NCBI GenBank assembly: GCA_017626555.1
Contig: JAGAIM010000076.1
Span: 1-58,936, forward strand
Source: Bacteroidales bacterium
GTDB lineage: Bacteria > Bacteroidota > Bacteroidia > Bacteroidales > UBA932
Reading direction: 5' to 3'
Length of the DNA: 58,936 nucleotides
This document shows, in pieces, positions 36,043-42,790 of this stretch. Positions within the stretch are counted from its first letter, which is position 1. Each line of letters begins with the position of its first letter. The translations under genes and the position numbers were made by a program. The notes below the pieces were generated by a model. That model had not been told where the DNA came from. It saw only the letters and a list, made by a program, of their open reading frames with translations, and made no database searches.

Positions 36043-36516
36043 TTAGATTGTGAGACTGTTTTCTTCACTGACCTGTACGGCATTTCTGTATATGAGTGCC
36101 ACGATGCATATAATTATTGGAGCGATGAGTTCAGCGAGTCCTATATTTATATGTCTCTCTCCCATTATTATGTGCATATTGCCCCTGCATAACAAGGTAA
36201 TGAATGACGAGGCGGCGAGACCGAACAATATGCCTATATTCTTTCGTGGGAAGAGTACTCCGTTCTTCTGTGCTTTGATCGCGTTGAACAGAAAAGCCAG
36301 GAGAAGGGCGAAACAGGTGATTGCTCCGATAAACCTCAGGATTATTATCGAAACCTGCATACCCTTGAACCCTTCGATCCAGACGGCTTCCTGCCGTACA
36401 GGATATCCATAGAAGAAACCGAATGTCTGGCACGTGATGACCGACAGTGCCAGAAGGCCGAGAACAATGATTGCTCCTGTGAGCCATTTTAGGGATTTTG
36501 TTGAGTTCTTTTTCAT
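36043..36516 (-). CDS. DUF2975 family membrane protein
   Basis: 157 residues from the ATG at 36516; an in-frame TTG lies 6 bp earlier. Four transmembrane segments (about 13-33, 55-80, 95-112, 125-145) in the DUF2975 pattern, with the loop KAQKNGVLFPRKN between segments 2 and 3. The function of the family is unknown; members usually pair with a small XRE regulator. It is the first gene of the operon, 11 bp before the interrupted paralogue. The promoter TATATTTG at 36555-36548 and a palindrome around it suggest control by the operon's XRE protein. Confidence 0.82.
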   Translation of the reverse strand: MKKNSTKSLKWLTGAIIVLGLLALSVITCQTFGFFYGYPVRQEAVWIEGFKGMQVSIIILRFIGAITCFALLLAFLFNAIKAQKNGVLFPRKNIGILFGLAASSFITLLCRGNMHIIMGERHINIGLAELIAPIIICIVALIYRNAVQVSEENSLTI

Positions 36517-36530
36517 AATCAATAAGTATT

Positions 36531-36579
36531 TATTGTTTTTCGATATGCAAATATAGGACCTTTTTATTGAAAAACAATA
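36531..36579 (-). promoter_or_regulatory. Promoter and operator-like inverted repeat of DUF2975 operon
   Basis: On the minus strand, -33-like ATTG (36578-36575), a 19-bp spacer and -7 TATATTTG (36555-36548). A 15-bp inverted repeat with one mismatch (TATTGTTTTTCGATA at 36531-36545 and TATTGAAAAACAATA at 36565-36579) brackets the -7 box. This is a good layout for a repressor dimer or loop. Confidence 0.6.
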
Positions 36580-36689
36580 ATTTTATCAAGAAAATTGATA
36601 ATTTTTTATTTTAAAGTGATAGAAATAGCGGATGCATCATTTAATGAATCTGCTGCAAGTTAAATTTACGTGATAAAATGTTAAATATA

Positions 36690-36720
36690 TTTGACATTTA
36701 GAAGAATGTGTTTAACTTTG
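36690..36720 (+). promoter_or_regulatory. Promoter of the membrane protein/XRE pair
   Basis: -33 TTTG (36690-36693), a 19-bp spacer and -7 TAACTTTG (36713-36720) give a full consensus match. The leader is about 35-40 nt. Confidence 0.7.
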
Positions 36721-36761
36721 CCGCAGGAATTCCTGATAAGTTGTATATTTAAACGGATTTT

Positions 36762-37244
36762 ATGAAAATGAAAAATAAGACTTATATGCTCCCGCACTCA
36801 TTAAGAAAGTATGGATATGGCCTGATGATAGCTTCTGTTCTGTCGCTTTTGCTGGGCTTGCTTCTGGCTAATGTCTTTGAAATCATCCCTCAGACCCACA
36901 CAAGGTTCATATCTATGGTGATGTACCTCCTGTTTTTTCTTGGTGTGTTCGTCCTCGTGATGACGGAAGAAAAGGATGAGGATGAAATGATCGGCTCCAT
37001 CAGACGCAGATCCATCGTCACGACAGCCTTCATCGCTTTCGGATTCTATATGGTCATTAACCTCGTTATGGCATTCCTGCACGGTTTCAGAAGTCTTTAT
37101 TCCGTACCATCTGTATCGTCGTTGGTGACATTTATGACCAGACCAATATTTACAAGTGTCAATACATACATATACCTTTATCTGATAATATTCCGCATCT
37201 CGATCTGGAAGATGCGAAGACAGTGCAAGGAGGACGAGGTATGA
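36762..37244 (+). CDS. Four-TM membrane protein of unknown function
   Basis: 160 residues with four transmembrane segments (about 17-36, 47-67, 84-107, 130-148) and a charged loop (EEKDEDEMIGSIRRRS). It ends in a basic/acidic tail (KMRRQCKEDEV). It is not recognised beyond similarity in layout to small membrane proteins partnered with XRE regulators (compare DUF2975 across the divergent promoter region). It overlaps the XRE start by 4 bp, so the two are translationally coupled. Confidence 0.7.
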   Translation: MKMKNKTYMLPHSLRKYGYGLMIASVLSLLLGLLLANVFEIIPQTHTRFISMVMYLLFFLGVFVLVMTEEKDEDEMIGSIRRRSIVTTAFIAFGFYMVINLVMAFLHGFRSLYSVPSVSSLVTFMTRPIFTSVNTYIYLYLIIFRISIWKMRRQCKEDEV

Positions 37245-37441
37245 AGAATACAGTAAAGGTAGAAAGGGCCATCAGGAACATCACCCAGCAGGAACTGGCA
37301 GAGGCTGTCGGAGTGTCGCGACAGACCATCAACTTCATCGAGACCGGCCGATATATGCCCTCGACGGTCGTTGCTCTGAAGATCGCCAGATACTTCGGCA
37401 GACACGCTGACGAAATCTTCCAACTCGAAGATGGCGACTGA
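37241..37441 (+). CDS. XRE-family HTH regulator
   Basis: 66 residues from the ATG at 37241, which overlaps the upstream stop (ATGA); an in-frame start 18 bp earlier is less likely. This is a complete short Cro/CI fold (ERAIRNITQQELAEAVGVSRQTINFIETGRYMPSTVVALKIARYFGRHADEIF) of the YgzD/YozG type. It probably represses its own operon or the small ABC genes downstream. A complex inverted repeat (37472-37528) follows. Confidence 0.87.
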   Translation: MKNTVKVERAIRNITQQELAEAVGVSRQTINFIETGRYMPSTVVALKIARYFGRHADEIFQLEDGD

Positions 37442-37471
37442 TCGGAGAATCACCGGACTTGACAAATAGAC

Positions 37472-37528
37472 AAGCGATTCCACGGCAGTGAGGAATATAA
37501 GCCGGGGAATCGCTTCAGATTCTGCCGT
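37472..37528 (+). promoter_or_regulatory. Interleaved inverted repeats before the small ABC genes
   Basis: AAGCGATTCC (37472-37481) is complementary to 37506-37515, and ACGGCAG (37482-37488) to 37522-37528. The order A1-B1-A2-B2 gives pseudoknot geometry or two exclusive folds. A possible -7 element TATCTTTG follows at 37537-37544, with no good -33. Confidence 0.45.
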
Positions 37529-37562
37529 TAAATTGATATCTTTGTCGTTAACTCAGACGGAT

Positions 37563-37883
37563 ATGACAATATTCAGGAAAATAGGATTATCAAAACGGTA
37601 TGGCAAGGTGATTTATGCCATATCTGCTGTGCTGACCTTGGCTTTATCTTCCCTTGTCTTCTTCAACCCATACGCAATCCCGATGTGCATACTGCTGAAA
37701 CTGCTCAGTATCCCGATCATTCAGTATCTTTATACTGCTATGACCAGAAAGATGGACATATACTTCTATCTCAATCTCGGCATCAGCAGGAAGGAATATC
37801 GGTTCATCCCGTTTGTGGTGGAATTCATCGGCTTCATATTGTTTATAACCCTCATTGGATATTCAGGAAATGCAATCCGTTAA
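37563..37883 (+). CDS. Small three-TM protein, likely ABC partner
   Basis: 106 residues from the ATG at 37563, chosen over an in-frame start at 37488 that would translate through the hairpin region. Three hydrophobic segments (about 15-33, 38-58, 84-103) with a charged loop TRKMDIYFYLNLGISRKEYR between the second and third. That loop resembles the coupling region of small ABC permeases, including the lone NLGISRKEYR motif seen in ABC-2-like membrane proteins. It overlaps the ATPase gene by 14 bp, which supports partnership. It is short for a permease, so it may form oligomers. Confidence 0.65.
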   Translation: MTIFRKIGLSKRYGKVIYAISAVLTLALSSLVFFNPYAIPMCILLKLLSIPIIQYLYTAMTRKMDIYFYLNLGISRKEYRFIPFVVEFIGFILFITLIGYSGNAIR

Positions 37884-38532
37884 CCGACTTCTTGTTGACA
37901 GCGTACATCTGGAATTTGACAAACTGCAGGTGCTCCAGAGTGCCTTCATCACTGCGCAGACCGGCAGGGTGACCGGCGTGCTCGGAAGGAACGGCTGTGG
38001 CAAGTCCTGCCTCTTCAAATGCATTATGGGCGGAATAAAGCCGCAGAACATATTCATCCGTTTCAATGATGAACCCGAAACCGATTACGGACATATAGGC
38101 AGACGGGTCAAGTATCTTCCGCAGAATGTGTTCATCCCGTCCTATATGACCCTCGGTGAAGCATTCGAACTGTACGGAGTCGATTATGACGGTCTTGTCG
38201 CCTTCGACAATAAGTTCCATACATATCAGAGAATGACCCCCGGCCAGTTGTCCGGGGGTGAGGTAAGGATTGCAGAAATGTATATGGTTCTGAACTCAGA
38301 TTCCGAATTCTGCATATTGGACGAACCGTTCTCCAATGTCGCTCCCAAATATGTCGAGATGATGCAGGAACTCATCCGGACGCATAAAGCCACCAAAGGA
38401 ATCATCATCTCCGACCATTTGTACGAACAGGTAATGGATATAACCGATGACCTTTTCCTCCTCCGCGACGGCTATACCTTCCCGATAAAAGTCAGAGAGG
38501 ATCTGATTCATCACGGATATATCCTTCGGTGA
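37870..38532 (+). CDS. ABC transporter ATP-binding protein
   Basis: 220 residues from the ATG at 37870; a TTG 15 bp upstream is also in frame. Walker A GRNGCGKSCLF, Q-loop PQNVFIPS, signature LSGGEVRIAEM, Walker B FCILDEPFS and H-loop IIISDH are all present. The signature is LSGGE rather than LSGGQ, which is common. With the three-TM protein it forms a minimal ABC unit under or near control of the XRE gene. Substrate unknown; peptide or antibiotic export or self-protection are typical for such cassettes but unproved. It converges on the next gene with a 10-bp gap. Confidence 0.9.
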   Translation: MQSVNRLLVDSVHLEFDKLQVLQSAFITAQTGRVTGVLGRNGCGKSCLFKCIMGGIKPQNIFIRFNDEPETDYGHIGRRVKYLPQNVFIPSYMTLGEAFELYGVDYDGLVAFDNKFHTYQRMTPGQLSGGEVRIAEMYMVLNSDSEFCILDEPFSNVAPKYVEMMQELIRTHKATKGIIISDHLYEQVMDITDDLFLLRDGYTFPIKVREDLIHHGYILR

Positions 38533-38542
38533 TCCTTTCCTG

Positions 38543-38890
38543 TCAGATCCTAGGTTTCTGGAATGTACTGATAAGGATGGAAATCAGGTAGATGAACATA
38601 GAATACACTATAGGCAGGAGAGAGCAGAGGATTCCTCCCCATACGACCGGGGCGGATACATCCGGATTTACCATAAGGGCTGTGCTCATCTGTACGAGAG
38701 TTATGGATACCCAGCATAGTGATGCTATCAGGGCTGCGAATCCTATATCCCTTACCCAGTTCGGTGCTTTCCAAGCCGCTATGAGCACGCCTATAAGAAA
38801 GATGGTCAGTATGGTCATTGGGCCGGAACCTCCCATAAAGAAATAGTCTAAAAGATTGTAGTTTGTGTCAAGAATTTCTGTAGATTCCAT
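38543..38890 (-). CDS. Three-TM membrane protein of unknown function
   Basis: 115 residues. Three transmembrane segments (about 22-42, 47-69, 82-108) follow an N-terminal stretch NLLDYFFMGGSGPMTIL. The start has a faint look of the first part of MotA/TolQ/ExbB proteins, but too little is conserved to assign it. It is monocistronic with a good promoter at 38943-38975, convergent with the ABC ATPase and divergent from the LytTR gene, which may regulate it. Confidence 0.6.
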   Translation of the reverse strand: MESTEILDTNYNLLDYFFMGGSGPMTILTIFLIGVLIAAWKAPNWVRDIGFAALIASLCWVSITLVQMSTALMVNPDVSAPVVWGGILCSLLPIVYSMFIYLISILISTFQKPRI

Positions 38891-38942
38891 TTTGATGTGG
38901 TTTTGATTGTGTTAGACTTCTAAGTTTTGGAATTCCATAGGG

Positions 38943-38975
38943 CAAAGGTATGCAGGTATCACGAAAAATGCCAAT
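38943..38975 (-). promoter_or_regulatory. Candidate promoter of the three-TM gene
   Basis: On the minus strand: -33-like ATTG (38975-38972), a 21-bp spacer and -7 TACCTTTG (38950-38943). The leader is about 50 nt. Confidence 0.55.
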
Positions 38976-39046
38976 TCAAATCCATCCGACCTATTGTTAA
39001 AAGCCTATGATTACCGGATCGGCTGTTCCAGATGCGTTTTTTTTAC

Positions 39047-39064
39047 TAATTTTGACATTGTCAA
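39047..39064 (+). promoter_or_regulatory. -7 element and palindrome before LytTR gene
   Basis: TAATTTTG (39047-39054) is followed at once by the perfect palindrome TTGACA-T-TGTCAA (39052-39064), which would cover the start of transcription. The ATG is at 39075. Confidence 0.5.
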
Positions 39065-39074
39065 TTGATATAAG

Positions 39075-39791
39075 ATGAAACGAATCCTGCTCACTGTCTC
39101 TTACTGGTCAGCCTCTGTTCTGATGATATCCCTTATGCTTATTAGTCTGGGATATTGCTTTTCAGATGCTATGTTCGTAAGTATGTCTTTTGTACCGGGA
39201 TGTCTTGTGTTGAGGTGGCTCCTGCCCCATATATCGTTTTCGGATCTGAAGAGGGGAGTCTTGAACCTGATATCTGCAGTACTTGCAGTCATTCTGACAG
39301 ATATTCTTCTGGTGATATGGTGTCATATACTTATGAACGGTATGATGGCTTCCTTTTATTCCGGATTTCCGACTCTTCTTGTCAATCCAGCCTTCCTGGC
39401 GCTTGTAATGATTGTGCTGACAGGCGGGGATTATGTGCTGTCGCGTTATCTGAAGTCTCGTTTCCGGGATGAACCGCATCCGGTGACATTCACTTCTGAC
39501 TATCGTAAAGTGACCCTCGATCTGTCGGAGATCATATATGTCGAGTCCCGCGATACAGAAGTATGGGTATATGCCACTGAAGGACGACATTACCGCAACA
39601 AGACCGGCATCACCCAGTGGGAGAATCTTCTCGGAGAAGACTTCATAAGAGTCCACAGAGCATTTGTCGTCAGAAAAGAATCGATTCAAGATACCTTGTA
39701 TGATTCGCTTACACTTGCGGATGGCACTTCTGTTCCGGTTTCAAGGAAATACCGCGAGATAGTTGCAACGTTAAAAGGCATTCAGGAGTGA
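39075..39791 (+). CDS. Membrane-bound LytTR transcription regulator
   Basis: 238 residues. Four hydrophobic segments (about 5-27, 30-50, 62-85, 98-120) come first, then a LytTR domain (about 135-235): VTLDLSEIIYVESRDTEVWVY, GITQWENLLGEDFIRVHRAFVV and VPVSRKYREIV. It has the same layout as the LytTR gene at 18500 but low identity, so it is a different subfamily member. There is no receiver domain. A palindrome at its start site is a candidate autoregulatory operator. Likely targets are itself or the divergent three-TM gene. Confidence 0.85.
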   Translation: MKRILLTVSYWSASVLMISLMLISLGYCFSDAMFVSMSFVPGCLVLRWLLPHISFSDLKRGVLNLISAVLAVILTDILLVIWCHILMNGMMASFYSGFPTLLVNPAFLALVMIVLTGGDYVLSRYLKSRFRDEPHPVTFTSDYRKVTLDLSEIIYVESRDTEVWVYATEGRHYRNKTGITQWENLLGEDFIRVHRAFVVRKESIQDTLYDSLTLADGTSVPVSRKYREIVATLKGIQE

Positions 39792-39803
39792 TCTGAATGC
39801 CTT
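39775..39803. terminator. Hairpin between convergent LytTR and M56 genes
   Basis: AAGGCATTCAG (39775-39785) pairs perfectly with 39793-39803 over 11 bp. It overlaps the LytTR stop. There is no T-tract on the plus strand, so termination strength is uncertain. Confidence 0.45.
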
Positions 39804-39861
39804 GACTGTTTAATAGCGTTTCCGCTTTGTTATCTTGCTGCTTGCTTTGTGAACTTCTCCG

Positions 39862-41583
39862 CTATTCCTTTGAATCAGGTAACTGGAATATGACAGGGAA
39901 GACATATTTTACCGGAACGACTTCTCCATTCTCATCTCTTCCTGGAGTCCAAAGTGGTGATTCGCTTACAACACGCACGGCTTCCTTGTCCATTTCGTCG
40001 TTTACGCTTCTTAACACCTTTACGTCACGGACCTTACCTTCTTCAGTGACTGTAAACTGCAATGTAACCCTGCCCTGAACCCTTGACTGACGGCATTTCT
40101 CAGGATATCTGACATTTTCGCTGACCCATTTTGAGAACTCATTGGCGTCTCCTCCATTGAAGCCAGGCTTCTGGGCCACCAGCTGGAAAGGTATTACCTT
40201 CTTCTCCTCACTTTTCTGAGACTCTTCTATCTCTATATACTTTCCGCCTCTGACCTTATACTGCTTGCCCTTCATATGATAGACAGTTTCCTGCTCGTCA
40301 GGATGCTTGGTGGCATCCCAAACGCCTGTGACATAATTGTTATTAGGCGTGACTATACCTAATATTTTCTTGCCATTCGACCGATATGTCGTGAAGGTGA
40401 CAGCACCTTCCTCTTTCAGATATATTTCATACGCAGCAGGCGTTGCCATATTGCCGTTATGGAAGTAGTATTCATCCTGGCCCAGAGGCATTCCTTTGTG
40501 CTGTGATCTCAGTTCATTGCCATTATGGTCGAAATAAATCATTGTAACTGAGCCGGCTTCTTCATCAATAATGAAGCGTCCTTCCGACAAATTCTTCTCC
40601 CTGAAAGAATTTTTATTATCTTTGCCGTCGGGAGTGTTATGGACCTTGACCACTCTAGCTTTCAGAGTGTCAGCCGCAGCGACAGGCTCCTGGCCTTCAT
40701 ACTGGTAATCTACCTTTGTCTCGGCAGTTGCCGCGAGAGAGATTCCCACGAGAGGGATGACGTAGAGAGCCTTCCAGGCACTCATACGAGATGATTTTTT
40801 GTTCAACATCATAGTAATACGAGCTTTAAGTGTACTGTGATTAAAGCTGTTAGCAACTGAGTAGCCGCTCTTGCTGACAGCTTTTCTTATTAATAGATAT
40901 TGGTATTCCTTGATATTCGCTCCGCTTCGCAGGACTGCATCATCCGCCTCGAACTCGTGAAGGGCACGAAGGTCAGCCTTGAGCATCCATATTGCCGGGT
41001 TGAACCACTGGAGAGCCGTGATCATATCGACAAAGAGGATGTCTGATGAATGTCTGAGAGCGATGTGTGCTTTCTCGTGAGTCAGGATCTGAGAGTAGCC
41101 GCTCTCGTAATCCTCACGAGAAATCACGATGTATTTCATCCAACTGAACGGGGCAGTATCAGTTTCAGTAATTATAAGTGTCTCACCGCTTTCAAGAGTC
41201 TGGCTGCTTCCGCTGCTGATGATTCTCCTGATGCCGATGATCGAGATGACAGTGTTTGCCAGGACAGTCAAGGCTCCAATGCAGAAAATAATGCAGAGGA
41301 TGATCGGCCATATCGGCTCGGAGGCTTCGGGAACCATAGTAACTGCCGTTCCGGTCACTTCACTGACGACGGTTTCTGATGAGGCTGTCATTGCGGGAAG
41401 GACCACGACCTTCTTGAACGTGATGACGCAGAGGGGGAGTATGAATGATAGCGCCGCTGTTCCGAGAAGTACGATGCGGTTGAAACGATGGAAAGTCTCC
41501 TTGCTGAGCAGCAGACGGTAGAACATATAGAATACAGCCAATGCTACTGCAGCCTTTCCTTGATATATTAAGAAATCGGTCAT
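39862..41583 (-). CDS. M56 (BlaR1-type) peptidase with TonB C-terminal domain
   Basis: 573 residues. N-terminal transmembrane segments (about 5-25, 36-57, 92-118) enclose the M56 zinc-peptidase region with ILTHEKAHIALRH (HExxH, His169-Glu170-His173) and the third ligand in HEFEADD (210-215). A further segment near 265-283 follows. A long periplasmic stretch (290-470) has MORN-like or wedge motifs (FDHNGNEL, YFHNGNMATPAAYEIYLKEEG). The C-terminal TonB domain spans about 478-570 (VRYPEKCRQSRVQGRVTLQFTV, SPLWTPGRDENGEVVPVKYVFPV). It probably senses an envelope signal and cleaves the BlaI-type repressor encoded 47 bp upstream. The TonB tail suggests contact with outer-membrane receptors. Known layout in this phylum; function untested. 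Confidence 0.85.
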   Translation of the reverse strand: MTDFLIYQGKAAVALAVFYMFYRLLLSKETFHRFNRIVLLGTAALSFILPLCVITFKKVVVLPAMTASSETVVSEVTGTAVTMVPEASEPIWPIILCIIFCIGALTVLANTVISIIGIRRIISSGSSQTLESGETLIITETDTAPFSWMKYIVISREDYESGYSQILTHEKAHIALRHSSDILFVDMITALQWFNPAIWMLKADLRALHEFEADDAVLRSGANIKEYQYLLIRKAVSKSGYSVANSFNHSTLKARITMMLNKKSSRMSAWKALYVIPLVGISLAATAETKVDYQYEGQEPVAAADTLKARVVKVHNTPDGKDNKNSFREKNLSEGRFIIDEEAGSVTMIYFDHNGNELRSQHKGMPLGQDEYYFHNGNMATPAAYEIYLKEEGAVTFTTYRSNGKKILGIVTPNNNYVTGVWDATKHPDEQETVYHMKGKQYKVRGGKYIEIEESQKSEEKKVIPFQLVAQKPGFNGGDANEFSKWVSENVRYPEKCRQSRVQGRVTLQFTVTEEGKVRDVKVLRSVNDEMDKEAVRVVSESPLWTPGRDENGEVVPVKYVFPVIFQLPDSKE

Positions 41584-41630
41584 AGTTGTTCAGTTCCTAA
41601 GTGATTGATAATCTATATGCTTGGTGGTCT

Positions 41631-41993
41631 TTATGCGTCCCCTTTTTCTATCTGTTCTATCAGATTCTTGAGTTCTTCCACGGTGATCTTCTCTTCCTTT
41701 ACAAGGGTAGAGACAGCGCTGAGATATGAGTTGTTGAAATAACTGCTGATGACACCCTTGAACGACCTTCCGGCGTAATCCTCACGGGAGACTACAGGGT
41801 AGTACTGGTAGGAATTGCCATACGCCTTGTGGCTCACATATCCGTTTGCCTCCAGGTTGCGCACCATTGTAGAAAGGGTGTTGAAATGCGGCTTCGGTTC
41901 ATCATAATGCTCCAGAAGTTCACGCACGAACATCGCCCCTTTATCCCAAAAGAGATTCATAATCTCTTCCTCTTTTTTAGTCAGTTTCTTCAT
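41631..41993 (-). CDS. BlaI/MecI-family repressor
   Basis: 120 residues. The winged helix is clear (LTKKEEEIMNLFWDKGAMFVRELLEHY, FNTLSTMVRNLEANGYVSHKAYGNSYQYYPVV), followed by the dimerisation helices (KITVEELKNLIEQIEKG). It would repress its operon until cut or released by the M56 peptidase downstream. Three palindromes with ACTA/TAGT half-sites (42021-42078) overlap its promoter and are likely operators. Confidence 0.92.
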   Translation of the reverse strand: MKKLTKKEEEIMNLFWDKGAMFVRELLEHYDEPKPHFNTLSTMVRNLEANGYVSHKAYGNSYQYYPVVSREDYAGRSFKGVISSYFNNSYLSAVSTLVKEEKITVEELKNLIEQIEKGDA

Positions 41994-42012
41994 TTGGATT
42001 CCCTTTACGACA

Positions 42013-42078
42013 CAAAGGTAACTAAATTTTCTTTTAGTGCAACTATTTTTTATAGTTTATTAACTAAAATTTTTAGTT
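42013..42078 (-). promoter_or_regulatory. BlaI promoter with three operator-like palindromes
   Basis: On the minus strand, -33-like GTTG (42043-42040), a 19-bp spacer and -7 TACCTTTG (42020-42013). Palindromes: ACTAAA-N6-TTTAGT (42021-42038), AACTAT-N5-ATAGTT (42041-42057) and AACTAAAA-T-TTTTAGTT (42062-42078), about 20 bp apart centre to centre. Confidence 0.65.
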
Positions 42079-42087
42079 TTGTCTGTA

Positions 42088-42702
42088 TTACTTGGAAAAA
42101 GTGTAATACAGATAGTTCTCATTCAACGTTTGTGAACCGTCGGCTCTGTCGTGCGGTAATGTGCAATGGATGCCTACTTTGAATGATTTGTCATCAAGGG
42201 CTTCTACATACAGGCTGATATCCTGAATATTCAAGAGAAATACATCGTCCTGGTCGGTATATCCGGGGTAGATCCAGCAGCAGTTTGATACCAGGTTGAA
42301 AGTCGCTTCCGTTGCTCTCAACGTGACTTTGATGTTGCGTATGTCAGTGCAGAGCCATTTCCCTTCTGATATTATATAGTGTGGATAGGGGAGGGTCACA
42401 TTGAAAGCGGCTGTCGGCTCTGCCCAAGGCTCATCGCTGCTGAATATGATTCCGTCGGTTACATTGGCAGTGTAGTCCGGCTCGTAATACCCGACCTTGT
42501 TCTGAAACTCGTAAAGAAGACTCCAGTATCCGGTGCCATCTGCATTGAGGTCAACCGCCAGTCCCGGCCAATGAATGTCAGATAAGTTGTAGTCGCCATA
42601 CAATTTTTGTATGTCTGACTCAAAGGTTGGTGTTATGACCTCTTTGTCGCAAGAGCACAGGCAGATCAATGCTGCCCAGACAAAAATAAAAATCCGTCTC
42701 AT
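42088..42702 (-). CDS. Small lipoprotein of unknown function
   Basis: 204 residues from the ATG at 42702 (MRRIFIFVWAALICLCSC). In-frame ATGs at 42708 and 42726 could add two or eight residues. The lipobox LCSC gives lipidated Cys18. The rest is beta-rich (GLAVDLNADGTGYWSLLYEF, NIKVTLRATEATFNLV, FLLNIQDISLYVEALDDKSFKVGIHC) and resembles lipocalin- or calycin-like Bacteroidales lipoproteins, without clear family. It stands between two BlaI/M56 modules. Its start codon lies in the stem of a terminator-like hairpin (42694-42737), so expression from the upstream gene is probably attenuated. Confidence 0.65.
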   Translation of the reverse strand: MRRIFIFVWAALICLCSCDKEVITPTFESDIQKLYGDYNLSDIHWPGLAVDLNADGTGYWSLLYEFQNKVGYYEPDYTANVTDGIIFSSDEPWAEPTAAFNVTLPYPHYIISEGKWLCTDIRNIKVTLRATEATFNLVSNCCWIYPGYTDQDDVFLLNIQDISLYVEALDDKSFKVGIHCTLPHDRADGSQTLNENYLYYTFSK

Positions 42703-42737
42703 ATACATAGAATTTAATTGGTTCATATATGAGACGG
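42694..42737 (-). promoter_or_regulatory. Terminator-like hairpin over a lipoprotein start
   Basis: CCGTCTCATATA (minus strand, 42737-42726) is perfectly complementary over 12 bp to 42705-42694 with a 20-nt loop. On the minus strand ATTTTTATTTTTG follows, giving a terminator shape. The start codons at 42702 (in the 3' arm) and 42708 and 42726 (loop and edge of the 5' arm) lie within it. Confidence 0.6.
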
Positions 42738-42790
42738 AATGTCTATGAAAAAATACTATTGTCTGATTGCTTTAGGATATTTCTGTCTTC

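Noticed and set aside
38543-38890. ExbB/TolQ family call for the three-TM protein
   Set aside because: Only the first residues look similar; the conserved part of that family is not present in this short chain.
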